This document shows, in pieces, positions 45,628-53,603 of a DNA stretch of 60,611 nt. Where the stretch lies: assembly GCA_031272205.1 (NCBI GenBank), contig JAISUH010000039.1, forward strand, positions 1-60,611, given 5' to 3'. This stretch comes from Dysgonamonadaceae bacterium (GTDB lineage Bacteria > Bacteroidota > Bacteroidia > Bacteroidales > Dysgonomonadaceae). The position numbers and the translations under genes are program-made. Every line of letters starts with the position of its first letter. Positions within the stretch are counted from its first letter, which is position 1. The notes beneath the pieces are model-generated. The model did no database searches, was not told the DNA's origin, and saw nothing but the letters and a program-made list of their open reading frames with translations.

Positions 45628-48618
45628 TTAGTTCAATCGTTCGTTAATCATTTCCGTAATGTCGGCTTCGCCGCCTTTGTAGTTCGCTTTCAAACTTTCG
45701 AGATACTGTTTTGCCTGAAAATCGTCGCCTTTGGCCTTGTAAGTATCCGAGAGGACGATGAGCGCACGCGCCATCCAATATTGGTGCGGCGTGCCTTTCT
45801 GCATGAACTCTTTCACCTGAGCCTCGGCTTTGTCGTAGGATTTCCAGCGATAATAGGTGTCGGCGAGGATGAATTGCGCTTCAGCGCCGTAAACGTTGCG
45901 CGTATCGTCGGCAATGGATTGAAAATCCTTCATCGCTTTTTCGGTTTCACGCACCTGTTGGTACGATTTGCCGCGCAGATAATGGGCTTCGGCGACGATT
46001 TCGGGCGACAGATTTTTATTGTCGAGCAGGGCTGAAGCGGCCTGCGCCGCTTCGTTATAGCCTTGCAGAGCATATTGCGAACGAGTTACACCCAATTGTC
46101 CGGTCTGTTTGCTTTCGGCGCTACGCGCACTGTTCGCCAAACGCGAATAATCGGCCAAAGCCTGCCGGTAATCTTTGTTTTCGTATTCGCTTTGCGAAGC
46201 GTAAAGCAGGGCGTTGTCCAAGAATTTTGCGTTGTTGGCGTCGATGACTTTTCGGAAGTAGGGCAGGGCTTGTGTTTTATTCCCTTTTTCGTCGGCCAAC
46301 ACACCAAGGTAATAGTTGGCGTCGCTGCTGTAAGCGCCGTTGGGGAAACTTTGTAAATAGCGTTGCATGGCTGTTTCGGCCTCGTTTTTCGAACCGCGCA
46401 TATAAACGCCCTCGGCGGCAAGGTAAGTCAGAGAATCCTGTCGCGATGCGGTAATGCGCCTTCCCCCCGGAAGCGAGTTGGCGTAACTTACATACGATTG
46501 AATATCGTTCATGTCGCGATAAACGGTTTCGAGTGAAATCAGCGCCGAACGCGCATCATCGGAACCGGGGAAATTTTTGATAACGTTTTTGTAAGCCGTA
46601 ACGGCTTGTGGATATTTTTCGGAATTGTAATACATCTGACCGAGCTGGATCCCCGCCTGACTGGCGAGCTGGCTTTGCGGATAATCGGAAATCAGCTTTT
46701 GTAAAACGGGAATGGCTTCGTTTTCGCGGTTGAGCATGGCCAAGGCGCGGCTTTTCTCGTAAAGCGCATCGTCGTAATATTGCGAATTGGGATATTTGCG
46801 CATCAAATCGTCGAGCGCGTTTATTTTTCCCTGATAGTTGCGCTGCAAGCCCATCACGAAGGCTTTCTGGTAATCGGCGTAATCGGCGGCCGCAGGATTG
46901 GCGTTTGCGGCGTTTGCATAATAACGTTCGGCTTCGTTGAAGTTGCGGGCGTAATAATAGGTGTCGCCTATGCGGTTGTATGCGTCGGCGTATTCCGCTT
47001 TGTTTTTGTTTGTTTCGGCGGAGATGTATTTCAGGAAAGCATCCCGTGCCGAAGCATATTGGTTTTGTTTGAAACGGGTGTAACCCAAATCGTACCATCC
47101 GGCGGCATAATTTCCGTCAGACGAAGCGGCGTTTTGAGTGAATAGTTGAAAATCGTTTGCGGCGGCAGTGAAATTGCGCAGGCGGTAATTCGCTTCGCCG
47201 CGCCAAAAATAAGCGTCGTTGCGGGCTTTAGCATCGTAATTGCCCATCGCAACGCTGTTGTTGAAATATTGTATGGCCTCGTCCATATCGCCGTTAATGA
47301 ATTGTTGCGCACCTAATTGAAACAGGATCATTTGCTTGGCTTCCAAAATCCTGCGTCCCGGCTTGGCAATGCGATTGATGGCTGCCAGCGCGGCGTTGTA
47401 GTCTTTGGTGCTGAGAAAGGTTTCGGCAAGGATGTCGTTTACTTGATCGGTATAGGGTGAGTTTGGGTACTGTTTCAGGAAGTTTTCAAACAGCGTGATG
47501 GATTCGCTGAAAACCGAAAAATGGGTTTGGTGCGCCAGCAATGCGTAATTAAACATGGCCGTTTCGCGTACTTTGGGGTCGAAATTATCGCGTGAAGCGG
47601 CTTCGAAAGCCATCTGCGCTTTTTGTTTGTCGCCGAGTTTCAGGTAGAGTTGTCCGAGTTGAAGCTGGGCGTTTTGGCTCAGCTGGTCGTGTTCGCCAAC
47701 GGCTTGCTGAAACATGCGGATAGCATCGGCGGTCTTTCCCGTTTCGGTATATGACAATCCAAGGAAATAGGCGTCGCCTCGCAAGGGCTTGTCGGTCGCC
47801 GCGATATAACGTTCGTAATAAGGAATGGCTTTGCTGATGCGCTCTTGCCGATAATTGGCATTCCCCAGTATGCGGTAAATTTCCGAGAGGTGTTCGCTTC
47901 GCGGATAGGTGTCGGCAAAAGTTTCGCCGAGTTGTATGGCTTGGTCGAGATTGCCTTTGAAGAAGGTGGCTTGTGCCGAATAAAATGCCGCTTCTTCACG
48001 GTATTCGGAATGGTTTCGTAATTTGTTGAATTGATTCAAGGCTGCATCGTAATGGCCGTTCGAGTAATCGATATAGCCAAGGTAATAGGTCGCGGCGTCG
48101 CGGTATTTGCTGCTGTTCCGGTGCAGCAGACCGAATAAGCGGTAAGCGTTGTCCTTATTACCCAACTGCAAATCGGTGTATGCCTTTCGGAAACTGTAAT
48201 TTTCCTGTTCCGAAGGCGAAAGATAATCGAGATCGGCCTGCGCGAACCAGTTGCGGGCTTCTTCCCAATCTTTTTTATCGAAATAATAAGAGCCGATCAG
48301 GAAGTTCACCTGATTGCGGTGTGCCGTTTCGGGATGTGCGGTGAGAAATTCCTGCAACACCTCTCCGCTGTTTTCCCTGCCCCGGTAAAAAGACGAAGCG
48401 GCTGTCATGTATTCGGCTTCTTCCGCTAACAGCGGGTTTTTTGTGCTTTGAGAAAGGTATTTTTCGAGCAAATCTTCTGCGCCGGTGTAATTCCCGCTCA
48501 GATATTGTTCTTTGCCTTGATTGAACAGCCTTTCGGGCAATTGATGGTAAACGCTGCGTTGTGCCACGGACAGTTGCGCGACAAGAGCAAGGCTTACGAA
48601 TAGGGTAATTTTTTTCAT
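45628..48618 (-). CDS. Large periplasmic tetratricopeptide repeat protein
   Basis: A 996-residue exported protein: signal peptide MKKITLFVSLALVAQLSVAQ, then TPR-type repeats over nearly the whole length, for example AEEYMTAASSFYRGRE-type helices, AQLQLGQLYLKLGDKQKAQM, AFLKYISAETNKNKAEYADA and ADYQKAFVMGLQRNYQGKIN. Several repeats have the YbgF/BamD-like pattern (FLKQYPNSPYTDQVNDILAE; YPNSQYYDDALYEKSRALAM). It ends MINERLN. It is followed by the barrel protein, suggesting a periplasmic adaptor for that barrel. No enzyme domain is visible. Confidence 0.85.
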   Translation of the reverse strand: MKKITLFVSLALVAQLSVAQRSVYHQLPERLFNQGKEQYLSGNYTGAEDLLEKYLSQSTKNPLLAEEAEYMTAASSFYRGRENSGEVLQEFLTAHPETAHRNQVNFLIGSYYFDKKDWEEARNWFAQADLDYLSPSEQENYSFRKAYTDLQLGNKDNAYRLFGLLHRNSSKYRDAATYYLGYIDYSNGHYDAALNQFNKLRNHSEYREEAAFYSAQATFFKGNLDQAIQLGETFADTYPRSEHLSEIYRILGNANYRQERISKAIPYYERYIAATDKPLRGDAYFLGLSYTETGKTADAIRMFQQAVGEHDQLSQNAQLQLGQLYLKLGDKQKAQMAFEAASRDNFDPKVRETAMFNYALLAHQTHFSVFSESITLFENFLKQYPNSPYTDQVNDILAETFLSTKDYNAALAAINRIAKPGRRILEAKQMILFQLGAQQFINGDMDEAIQYFNNSVAMGNYDAKARNDAYFWRGEANYRLRNFTAAANDFQLFTQNAASSDGNYAAGWYDLGYTRFKQNQYASARDAFLKYISAETNKNKAEYADAYNRIGDTYYYARNFNEAERYYANAANANPAAADYADYQKAFVMGLQRNYQGKINALDDLMRKYPNSQYYDDALYEKSRALAMLNRENEAIPVLQKLISDYPQSQLASQAGIQLGQMYYNSEKYPQAVTAYKNVIKNFPGSDDARSALISLETVYRDMNDIQSYVSYANSLPGGRRITASRQDSLTYLAAEGVYMRGSKNEAETAMQRYLQSFPNGAYSSDANYYLGVLADEKGNKTQALPYFRKVIDANNAKFLDNALLYASQSEYENKDYRQALADYSRLANSARSAESKQTGQLGVTRSQYALQGYNEAAQAASALLDNKNLSPEIVAEAHYLRGKSYQQVRETEKAMKDFQSIADDTRNVYGAEAQFILADTYYRWKSYDKAEAQVKEFMQKGTPHQYWMARALIVLSDTYKAKGDDFQAKQYLESLKANYKGGEADITEMINERLN

Positions 48619-48682
48619 ATTGTTGTTACATTTGTTATTGAAGTCGTAAATGACGACTTTGAATGTTCATGTTTTTACGAAA

Positions 48683-49207
48683 TTAAATAAGTATTTTTTG
48701 CAATTTTTCAATTCCTTTACGAATGGAAGTCAGGCCGAAATCCTTCGGATTCAGTTGTTTTACCGGAATAAAAACGAGTTCCGAAACGTCGTCATTAGCG
48801 GTTAATCCGCTGAAATTATTCACTTTACACCGAAAAAACAAGTCCATCGTGTGAATTTCCATCTCCGAATATACGTAAATATTGGGAATGGAGAAAAGGA
48901 AAGATAATTCGATAATGTCCAACGTAGTTTCTTCCTTCACCTCGCGGCGGACGCTTTCTTCGGCAGTTTCGTCCATATCGCAGAACCCGCCCGGCAGGTC
49001 AAACGAGCCTTGGGCCGGATCTTTTGCCCGGCGGGCGACCAATATTTCGCCTTTTCCGTTTTCAATGACGGCAACCACCGCTGCCGACGGGTTGGCATAA
49101 TAAATAAATCCGCAATTGGCGCAAATTTTCGATTTCGCGTTGTTCTCGCTAAAATTTTTTGAGCCGCAACGCGGGCAGAAACGAAAGGTATCGAGCGGGT
49201 GAGGCAT
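48683..49207 (-). CDS. Nudix hydrolase with N-terminal zinc ribbon
   Basis: A 174-residue protein. A zinc ribbon (Cys11, Cys14, Cys29, Cys32) is followed by a Nudix domain whose box is at about 74-96 (GFCDMDETAEESVRREVKEE), matching the GX5EX7REUXEE pattern. The ribbon-plus-Nudix layout resembles NADH pyrophosphatase-like and related hydrolases; the substrate cannot be fixed. It begins 11 bp after the mrp stop. Confidence 0.85.
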   Translation of the reverse strand: MPHPLDTFRFCPRCGSKNFSENNAKSKICANCGFIYYANPSAAVVAVIENGKGEILVARRAKDPAQGSFDLPGGFCDMDETAEESVRREVKEETTLDIIELSFLFSIPNIYVYSEMEIHTMDLFFRCKVNNFSGLTANDDVSELVFIPVKQLNPKDFGLTSIRKGIEKLQKILI

Positions 49208-49218
49208 AGTCTTTTATT

Positions 49219-50328
49219 TTATCGGTGAGAAACTTGTACGATATGTGTAGGAGGCAGTTCCCGGTTGCGTTTGTCAACGGCCTCAATGGTGTTGTCGGCC
49301 AATCGAACGAAAGCTTGTCCGATAATGCTGTCGGGATTGAGCGCAACGGGGCGGCCATCGTCGCCTCCCTCGCGGATGCTTTGCACAATGGGTATTTGTC
49401 CGAGAAGCGCGTAGCCTTTTTCTTTTGCCAACTTACCGACACCATCTTTCCCAAAAATATAATAGCGATTTTCGGGCAGTTCGGCGGGGGTGAACCACGC
49501 CATGTTCTCCACCAAGCCTAAGATGGGCACTTCCACCTTGTTGGCGGCGAACATGCTGATTCCTTTTCGGGCATCGGCCAATGCGACTTCCTGCGGAGTG
49601 CTCACGATAATGGCGCCCGTTATCGGTAGCGTTTGAACTAATGTGAGATGAATATCGCTGGTTCCGGGTGGAAAATCGATGAGGAAATAGTCGAGTTCGC
49701 CCCAGTCGGCATCAACAATGAGTTGCTTGAGGGCGTTGCCCGCCATCGCGCCGCGCCAGACCACCGCGTCTTCTTTTTTTACGAAAAAACCGATAGAGAG
49801 CATTTTCACGCCGTAGTTCGCTATCGGGATAATCAAATCGCGGCCGTCTTTCTTTTCCAACATCGGCGCGGCATCTTCGGCGCCGAACATTTTGGGGACG
49901 GACGGTCCGAAAATATCGGCGTCGAGCAACCCCACCCGGTATCCTTTTGTTGCCAAGGCAACCGCCAAGTTGCTGCAGACGGTGCTTTTGCCCACGCCTC
50001 CTTTTCCCGACGCCACGGCGATGATGTTTTTTACGCCCGGCAGCGCTTCGGCTGTTTCCGGCCGCGGCCGCTGTTTCGATTTCACGGCGATGTTGCCTTT
50101 GATCTCGATGTTGGGGCCGGCGTAAGTCAAAACGGCTTGCTCCGCCATCTTCACGAGCGATTTGATGAAGGGGTCGTTGGCTTTTTCGGTAATGAGCGAA
50201 AAGGATACTTTCGACCCTTCGATGCGGATGTCGTCTCCGAATATTCCCGCCGACACGATATCCTGTCCCGTTCCGGGGTAGCGCACGTGCTTCAGCGCGT
50301 CTATGATGAGTTGTGGGTAGATGGACAT
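49219..50328 (-). CDS. mrp: Mrp/NBP35-type iron-sulfur carrier ATPase
   Basis: A 369-residue protein: a DUF59 (MIP18-like) N-terminal domain (1-75) and a ParA/MinD-type ATPase with deviant Walker A GKGGVGKST (108-116) and LIDFPPGTSDIHLTL. These proteins handle iron-sulfur cluster transfer. The CxxC cluster-ligand motif of E. coli Mrp is missing: the matching place, residues 275-292, reads NMAWFTPAELPENRYYIF, and there is only one Cys in the chain (C118). It lies 8 bp after trmB. Confidence 0.9.
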   Translation of the reverse strand: MSIYPQLIIDALKHVRYPGTGQDIVSAGIFGDDIRIEGSKVSFSLITEKANDPFIKSLVKMAEQAVLTYAGPNIEIKGNIAVKSKQRPRPETAEALPGVKNIIAVASGKGGVGKSTVCSNLAVALATKGYRVGLLDADIFGPSVPKMFGAEDAAPMLEKKDGRDLIIPIANYGVKMLSIGFFVKKEDAVVWRGAMAGNALKQLIVDADWGELDYFLIDFPPGTSDIHLTLVQTLPITGAIIVSTPQEVALADARKGISMFAANKVEVPILGLVENMAWFTPAELPENRYYIFGKDGVGKLAKEKGYALLGQIPIVQSIREGGDDGRPVALNPDSIIGQAFVRLADNTIEAVDKRNRELPPTHIVQVSHR

Positions 50329-50336
50329 AAATTCAA

Positions 50337-51101
50337 TTATTTGTGCGTTTGCCTATCAGCCATTGACACGTTGGCGTTCCGCCCGAAACTTCGATAATCG
50401 TCTTTTTCGATTTCTATTTCCGGTTCTTTCCATTCCGTTTTTTCGGGGCAGGCAAACCGAACATACTTGATGTTTAAACCGCGAGCAAGCCATTGTTGTT
50501 CATAAAAAGTTTGGATATTCGGAATCTTGCCGTCCGTGTTCGAAGCATATAAATTTTCGGTTTCGAGAAATACGGGGAGATTGTTTGCGGCAATCACCGC
50601 CTTGGTGTATGTGAAGAGAAAATGGCTGTCGGTTTTTAAATGGATAAAGCCTTGCGGATCGAGGATGCGGCTGTAATCCTTCATGAATCGGGTTGAGGTG
50701 AGCCGCCGGTTTGTTTTTTGCATCTGCGGGTCGGGAAACGTAATCCATATTTCCGAAACCTCGTTTTTTGCAAAAAAATGAGGAAGCAGCTCGATGTGCG
50801 TGCGCAAGAACACCGTGTTGGCAAGGTTTTCCTGCAAAGCTTGTGTAGCGCCTTTCCACATACGGGCACCCTTGATATCGATGCCGATGAAATTTTTTTC
50901 GGGATACAGCCGCGCCAACCCAACGGTATATTCGCCTTTGCCGCAACCCAATTCGAGGACAATGGGATTGCCGTTCTTAAAAAACTCGCGCCAGCTCCCT
51001 TTGTACGGAAATTCGGCTTTCTGCAACGTATCAAAAGTATATTGGAATACGTTGGGATAGCTTGCCATGTCGGCAAATTTCGATAACTTGTTTTTACCCA
51101 T
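50337..51101 (-). CDS. trmB: tRNA (guanine-N7)-methyltransferase
   Basis: A 254-residue SAM-dependent enzyme that forms m7G46 in tRNA. Motif I is LELGCGKGEYTVGLARLYPE; then FIGIDIKGARMWKGA and ISEIWITFPDPQMQKTNRRL, the TrmB-specific PDPQ region, with SRFM-like STRFMKDYSRIL. I chose ATG 51101 (MGKNKLSKF); the 7-residue longer start is less like the family. It is first in the trmB-mrp-nudix group. Confidence 0.92.
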   Translation of the reverse strand: MGKNKLSKFADMASYPNVFQYTFDTLQKAEFPYKGSWREFFKNGNPIVLELGCGKGEYTVGLARLYPEKNFIGIDIKGARMWKGATQALQENLANTVFLRTHIELLPHFFAKNEVSEIWITFPDPQMQKTNRRLTSTRFMKDYSRILDPQGFIHLKTDSHFLFTYTKAVIAANNLPVFLETENLYASNTDGKIPNIQTFYEQQWLARGLNIKYVRFACPEKTEWKEPEIEIEKDDYRSFGRNANVSMADRQTHK

Positions 51102-51190
51102 GTTTCGGATTTTGTACCACATAAACGGAAGTACAAAAATACGAATTTAACTTTAAATACGGGACTTTTGTCCTTCCTAAATATTTAGAT

Positions 51191-51256
51191 GGCGTTAATG
51201 TGTATCATAGCTAAAAGTTCCTGTTGATGGTGAAACCGACGGGGATTTTTTTAGTA
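51191..51256 (+). ncRNA. Candidate structured small RNA 3' end (copy B)
   Basis: A GGCGTTAA box (51191-51198), 18 nt, then a 7-bp stem (51218-51224/51239-51245) around GTGAAAC, seven Ts and AGTA. It matches copy A at 43714-43779 in order and spacing. Relative to A, stem pairs 51223-51240 (G-C versus A-T) and 51224-51239 (T-A versus C-G) have changed on both sides. It lies upstream of gdhA on the same strand. Confidence 0.4.
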
Positions 51257-51307
51257 GAGAGTGCACAAAAAATCGTTTTGAAAAGGACAACATATTGTTT
51301 AAATACT

Positions 51308-51315
51308 TACCTTTG
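51308..51315 (+). promoter_or_regulatory. -7 element of gdhA
   Basis: TACCTTTG matches TAnnTTTG exactly and lies 33 bp before the ATG at 51349. It shows that an in-frame start at 51295 cannot be used. Confidence 0.5.
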
Positions 51316-51348
51316 TCAAGCAAAACGACCCTAAAAACCTTTTATTAT

Positions 51349-52686
51349 ATGAAAGTAGATGACATAATGATACAGCTTGAGGCGAAACATCCCGGCGAAT
51401 CGGAATATTTACAGGCTGTAAGAGAAGTGCTTAGCTCCATAGAGGAGGTATATAACCAGCATCCCGAATTTGAAAAGGCTCGCATCATCGAACAATTGGT
51501 GGAGCCCGACCGAATTTTTACTTTTAAAGTGCCTTGGGTGGATGATCAGGGCGATATCCATGTGAATACGGGTTACAGGGTGCAATTCAACAACGCCATC
51601 GGCCCCTACAAAGGGGGTATGCGTTTTCACGCATCCGTAACGCTTTCTACGATGAAATTTCTCGGCTTCGAGCAGACCTTCAAAAATGCGCTGACTTCGC
51701 TCCCGATGGGCGGAGCCAAAGGCGGTTCCGATTTCAGTATCCGCGGGCGGTCGAATGCCGAAATTATGCGTTTTTGCCAGTCCTTTATGTTGGAATTGTG
51801 GCGTTATATCGGCCCCGATACCGACGTTCCGGCGGGCGATATCGGCGTTGGCGCACGTGAAATCGGTTATTTATACGGGATGTATAAAAAATTAGCCCGT
51901 GAAAATACGGGAACCTTCACAGGAAAAGGCCTGTCGTATGGCGGTTCGCTGATCCGCCCCGAAGCTACCGGTTTTGGAGGATTGTATTTCGTGCATCAGA
52001 TGCTTCAGGAACACGGTATAGACATCAAAGGGAAAACCGTCGCGATTTCCGGTTTCGGAAATGTGGCATGGGGAGCGGCGCTGAAAGCTGCCGAATTGGG
52101 CGCGAAAGTGGTTACGATATCCGGCCCCGACGGTTATGTTTATGATGCCGACGGCATTAGTGGAGAGAAAATCGATTACATGCTCGAATTACGCAATTCG
52201 GGAATGGATGTGGTGGAGCCTTATGTGGAAGAATTTACGAATGCCGTTTTTTATCCCGGAAAACGCCCATGGGAACAGAAAGTGGATATAGCTTTGCCTT
52301 GCGCCATCCAGAACGAACTGAACGAGGCTGACGCCAAACAACTTATCGAAAACGGCGTACAGTGCGTGGCCGAAATATCAAATATGGGTTGCACCGCCGA
52401 AGCGGTGGACACCTTCCTCGAACACAAAATCCTGTTCGCACCCGGAAAGGCAGTGAACGCAGGCGGCGTGGCAACATCGGGTTTGGAGATGTCTCAAAAC
52501 GCCATGCACCTCGCGTGGTCAAAAGCCGAAGTGGATGCCAAGCTGCACCAGATTATGGCTAATATCCACGAACAGTGCGTGAAATACGGAACCGAAAAAG
52601 ACGGCTACGTAAACTACGTGAAAGGCGCAAACGTTGCCGGATTCATGAAAGTGGCCGACGCTATGATGGCGCAAGGCGTCGTTTGA
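51349..52686 (+). CDS. gdhA: Glutamate dehydrogenase, hexameric
   Basis: A 445-residue cytosolic enzyme for reductive amination of 2-oxoglutarate. Active-site residues are in place: Lys88 (GPYKGGMRF), Lys112 (FKNAL), Lys124 (GGAKGGSDF) and Asp164 (PAGDIGVGAR); the nucleotide-binding fold shows VAISGFGNVAWGAALKAAEL. The length fits the NADP-type small hexameric class. The start at 51349 lies downstream of the -7 element. A terminator follows at 52746. Confidence 0.95.
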   Translation: MKVDDIMIQLEAKHPGESEYLQAVREVLSSIEEVYNQHPEFEKARIIEQLVEPDRIFTFKVPWVDDQGDIHVNTGYRVQFNNAIGPYKGGMRFHASVTLSTMKFLGFEQTFKNALTSLPMGGAKGGSDFSIRGRSNAEIMRFCQSFMLELWRYIGPDTDVPAGDIGVGAREIGYLYGMYKKLARENTGTFTGKGLSYGGSLIRPEATGFGGLYFVHQMLQEHGIDIKGKTVAISGFGNVAWGAALKAAELGAKVVTISGPDGYVYDADGISGEKIDYMLELRNSGMDVVEPYVEEFTNAVFYPGKRPWEQKVDIALPCAIQNELNEADAKQLIENGVQCVAEISNMGCTAEAVDTFLEHKILFAPGKAVNAGGVATSGLEMSQNAMHLAWSKAEVDAKLHQIMANIHEQCVKYGTEKDGYVNYVKGANVAGFMKVADAMMAQGVV

Positions 52687-52745
52687 CAAACAAAAGCCGT
52701 TATTTGACAATATAGAATCTAAGAGAACATTATGAAAAAACGCGC

Positions 52746-52786
52746 ATAGCCGTGTGGAAGCAAAGCCACGCGGCTATACTTTTTTA
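52746..52786. terminator. Bidirectional terminator between gdhA and the MFS gene
   Basis: A 12-bp stem with one G-T pair (52746-52757 with 52766-52777) and an 8-nt loop, followed by a T-run at 52780-52785 on plus and preceded by six As (52735-52740) that give a T-run on minus. The toxin-antitoxin segment now separates it from the minus-strand MFS gene. Confidence 0.75.
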
Positions 52787-52806
52787 GAATGGGGTAAAAT
52801 CGTCAA
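52781..52806. repeat. Left 26-bp direct repeat flanking higBA
   Basis: Identical over 26 bp to 53611-53636, and starting with tttttagaatggggtaaaat. Read on the minus strand it would encode the last residues of the MFS protein (LTILPHSKK) followed by GTA TAG. Confidence 0.85.
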
Positions 52807-52872
52807 GGAAAAACAGAACAGGGATAGATTTTTTTTATATTGTTCCCGTTCTTATGGAAAAAACAGAATTTC

Positions 52873-52913
52873 GATTCACTTTTTTTGTGAATCAAAAAAC
52901 TTTCTTATCTTTG
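52873..52913 (+). promoter_or_regulatory. higBA promoter with operator-like inverted repeat
   Basis: TTTG at 52884-52887, 18 bp, TATCTTTG at 52906-52913, then ATG at 52934. A perfect inverted repeat gattcac/gtgaatc (52873-52879/52887-52893) straddles the -33 box and is a plausible HigA operator. Confidence 0.6.
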
Positions 52914-52933
52914 CATCCGAATAAATTTCATCT

Positions 52934-53254
52934 ATGAAAGTTGATTTTGAAAAACAGTATTTGCGTGAACTGTACGAAACGGGCAAAACTTCAGATAAGC
53001 GTTACCGATTTCAACCTCAAATTATTAACGGTTATTTAAAATGTGTCAGAGCCTTGGTTAGCGCTGAAAGAATGGAAGAATTATTTACCTACGGCTCACT
53101 GAGATATGAAAAACTGAAAGGCAATAAAAAAGGGCTTTCTTCTTTGCGCATCAACGATCAATATCGCTTGGAATTTCGCGAAATAACAAATGCAAGCAAT
53201 ATACTTGAAGTTGAAATTTGCTCATTAACGGATATTACAAATCATTATAAATAA
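52934..53254 (+). CDS. higB: RelE/HigB-family toxin
   Basis: A 106-residue toxin of the RelE/ParE superfamily, HigB-like by sequence (GSLRYEKLKGNKKGLSSLRI and NDQYRLEFREI, with the RelE-fold strand) and by being encoded before its antitoxin. HigB toxins cut mRNA on the ribosome; activity here is inferred. It sits 7 bp before higA, under an operator-bearing promoter, inside a segment flanked by a 26-bp direct repeat. Confidence 0.88.
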   Translation: MKVDFEKQYLRELYETGKTSDKRYRFQPQIINGYLKCVRALVSAERMEELFTYGSLRYEKLKGNKKGLSSLRINDQYRLEFREITNASNILEVEICSLTDITNHYK

Positions 53255-53261
53255 ACTAATT

Positions 53262-53573
53262 ATGAGTGATATAGGATTCCCTTTCCGACCTGTGCATCCG
53301 GGCGAACTTTTAAAAGAAGAGATTGAATACCGTCATTTGTCACAAAAAACGATAGCGAAACAGTTGGGTTTGCCATACACGGCGTTTAATGAGATTTTGA
53401 ACGGCAAACGTCCGGTTACGACCGACTTTGCGCTGATTATGGAAGCTGCTCTTGGAGTGAGCCCCGGCTTGCTGTTACGGATGCAAACCGATTACAACCT
53501 GCAAGTGGCAAAACAAGATAAATCTGTTCTTAATCGTCTCGCTAAAATCCGTAAAATCGTGGCGATGTTATAG
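53262..53573 (+). CDS. higA: HigA-family antitoxin
   Basis: A 103-residue XRE-type helix-turn-helix antitoxin. The HigA opening FPFRPVHPGELLKEEIEYRH and the HTH LSQKTIAKQLGLPYTAFNEI are followed by NGKRPVTTDFALIMEAALG. It neutralises HigB and should repress the operon through the inverted repeat at 52873-52893. The start is 7 bp after the higB stop. Confidence 0.9.
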   Translation: MSDIGFPFRPVHPGELLKEEIEYRHLSQKTIAKQLGLPYTAFNEILNGKRPVTTDFALIMEAALGVSPGLLLRMQTDYNLQVAKQDKSVLNRLAKIRKIVAML

Positions 53574-53603
53574 GTTGCAAGCGGTGTTTCCATGTCAGAG
53601 GAA

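Noticed and set aside
51295-51348. N-terminal extension of gdhA
   Set aside because: It would place the -7 promoter element at 51308 inside the coding region; the downstream ATG fits the family length.
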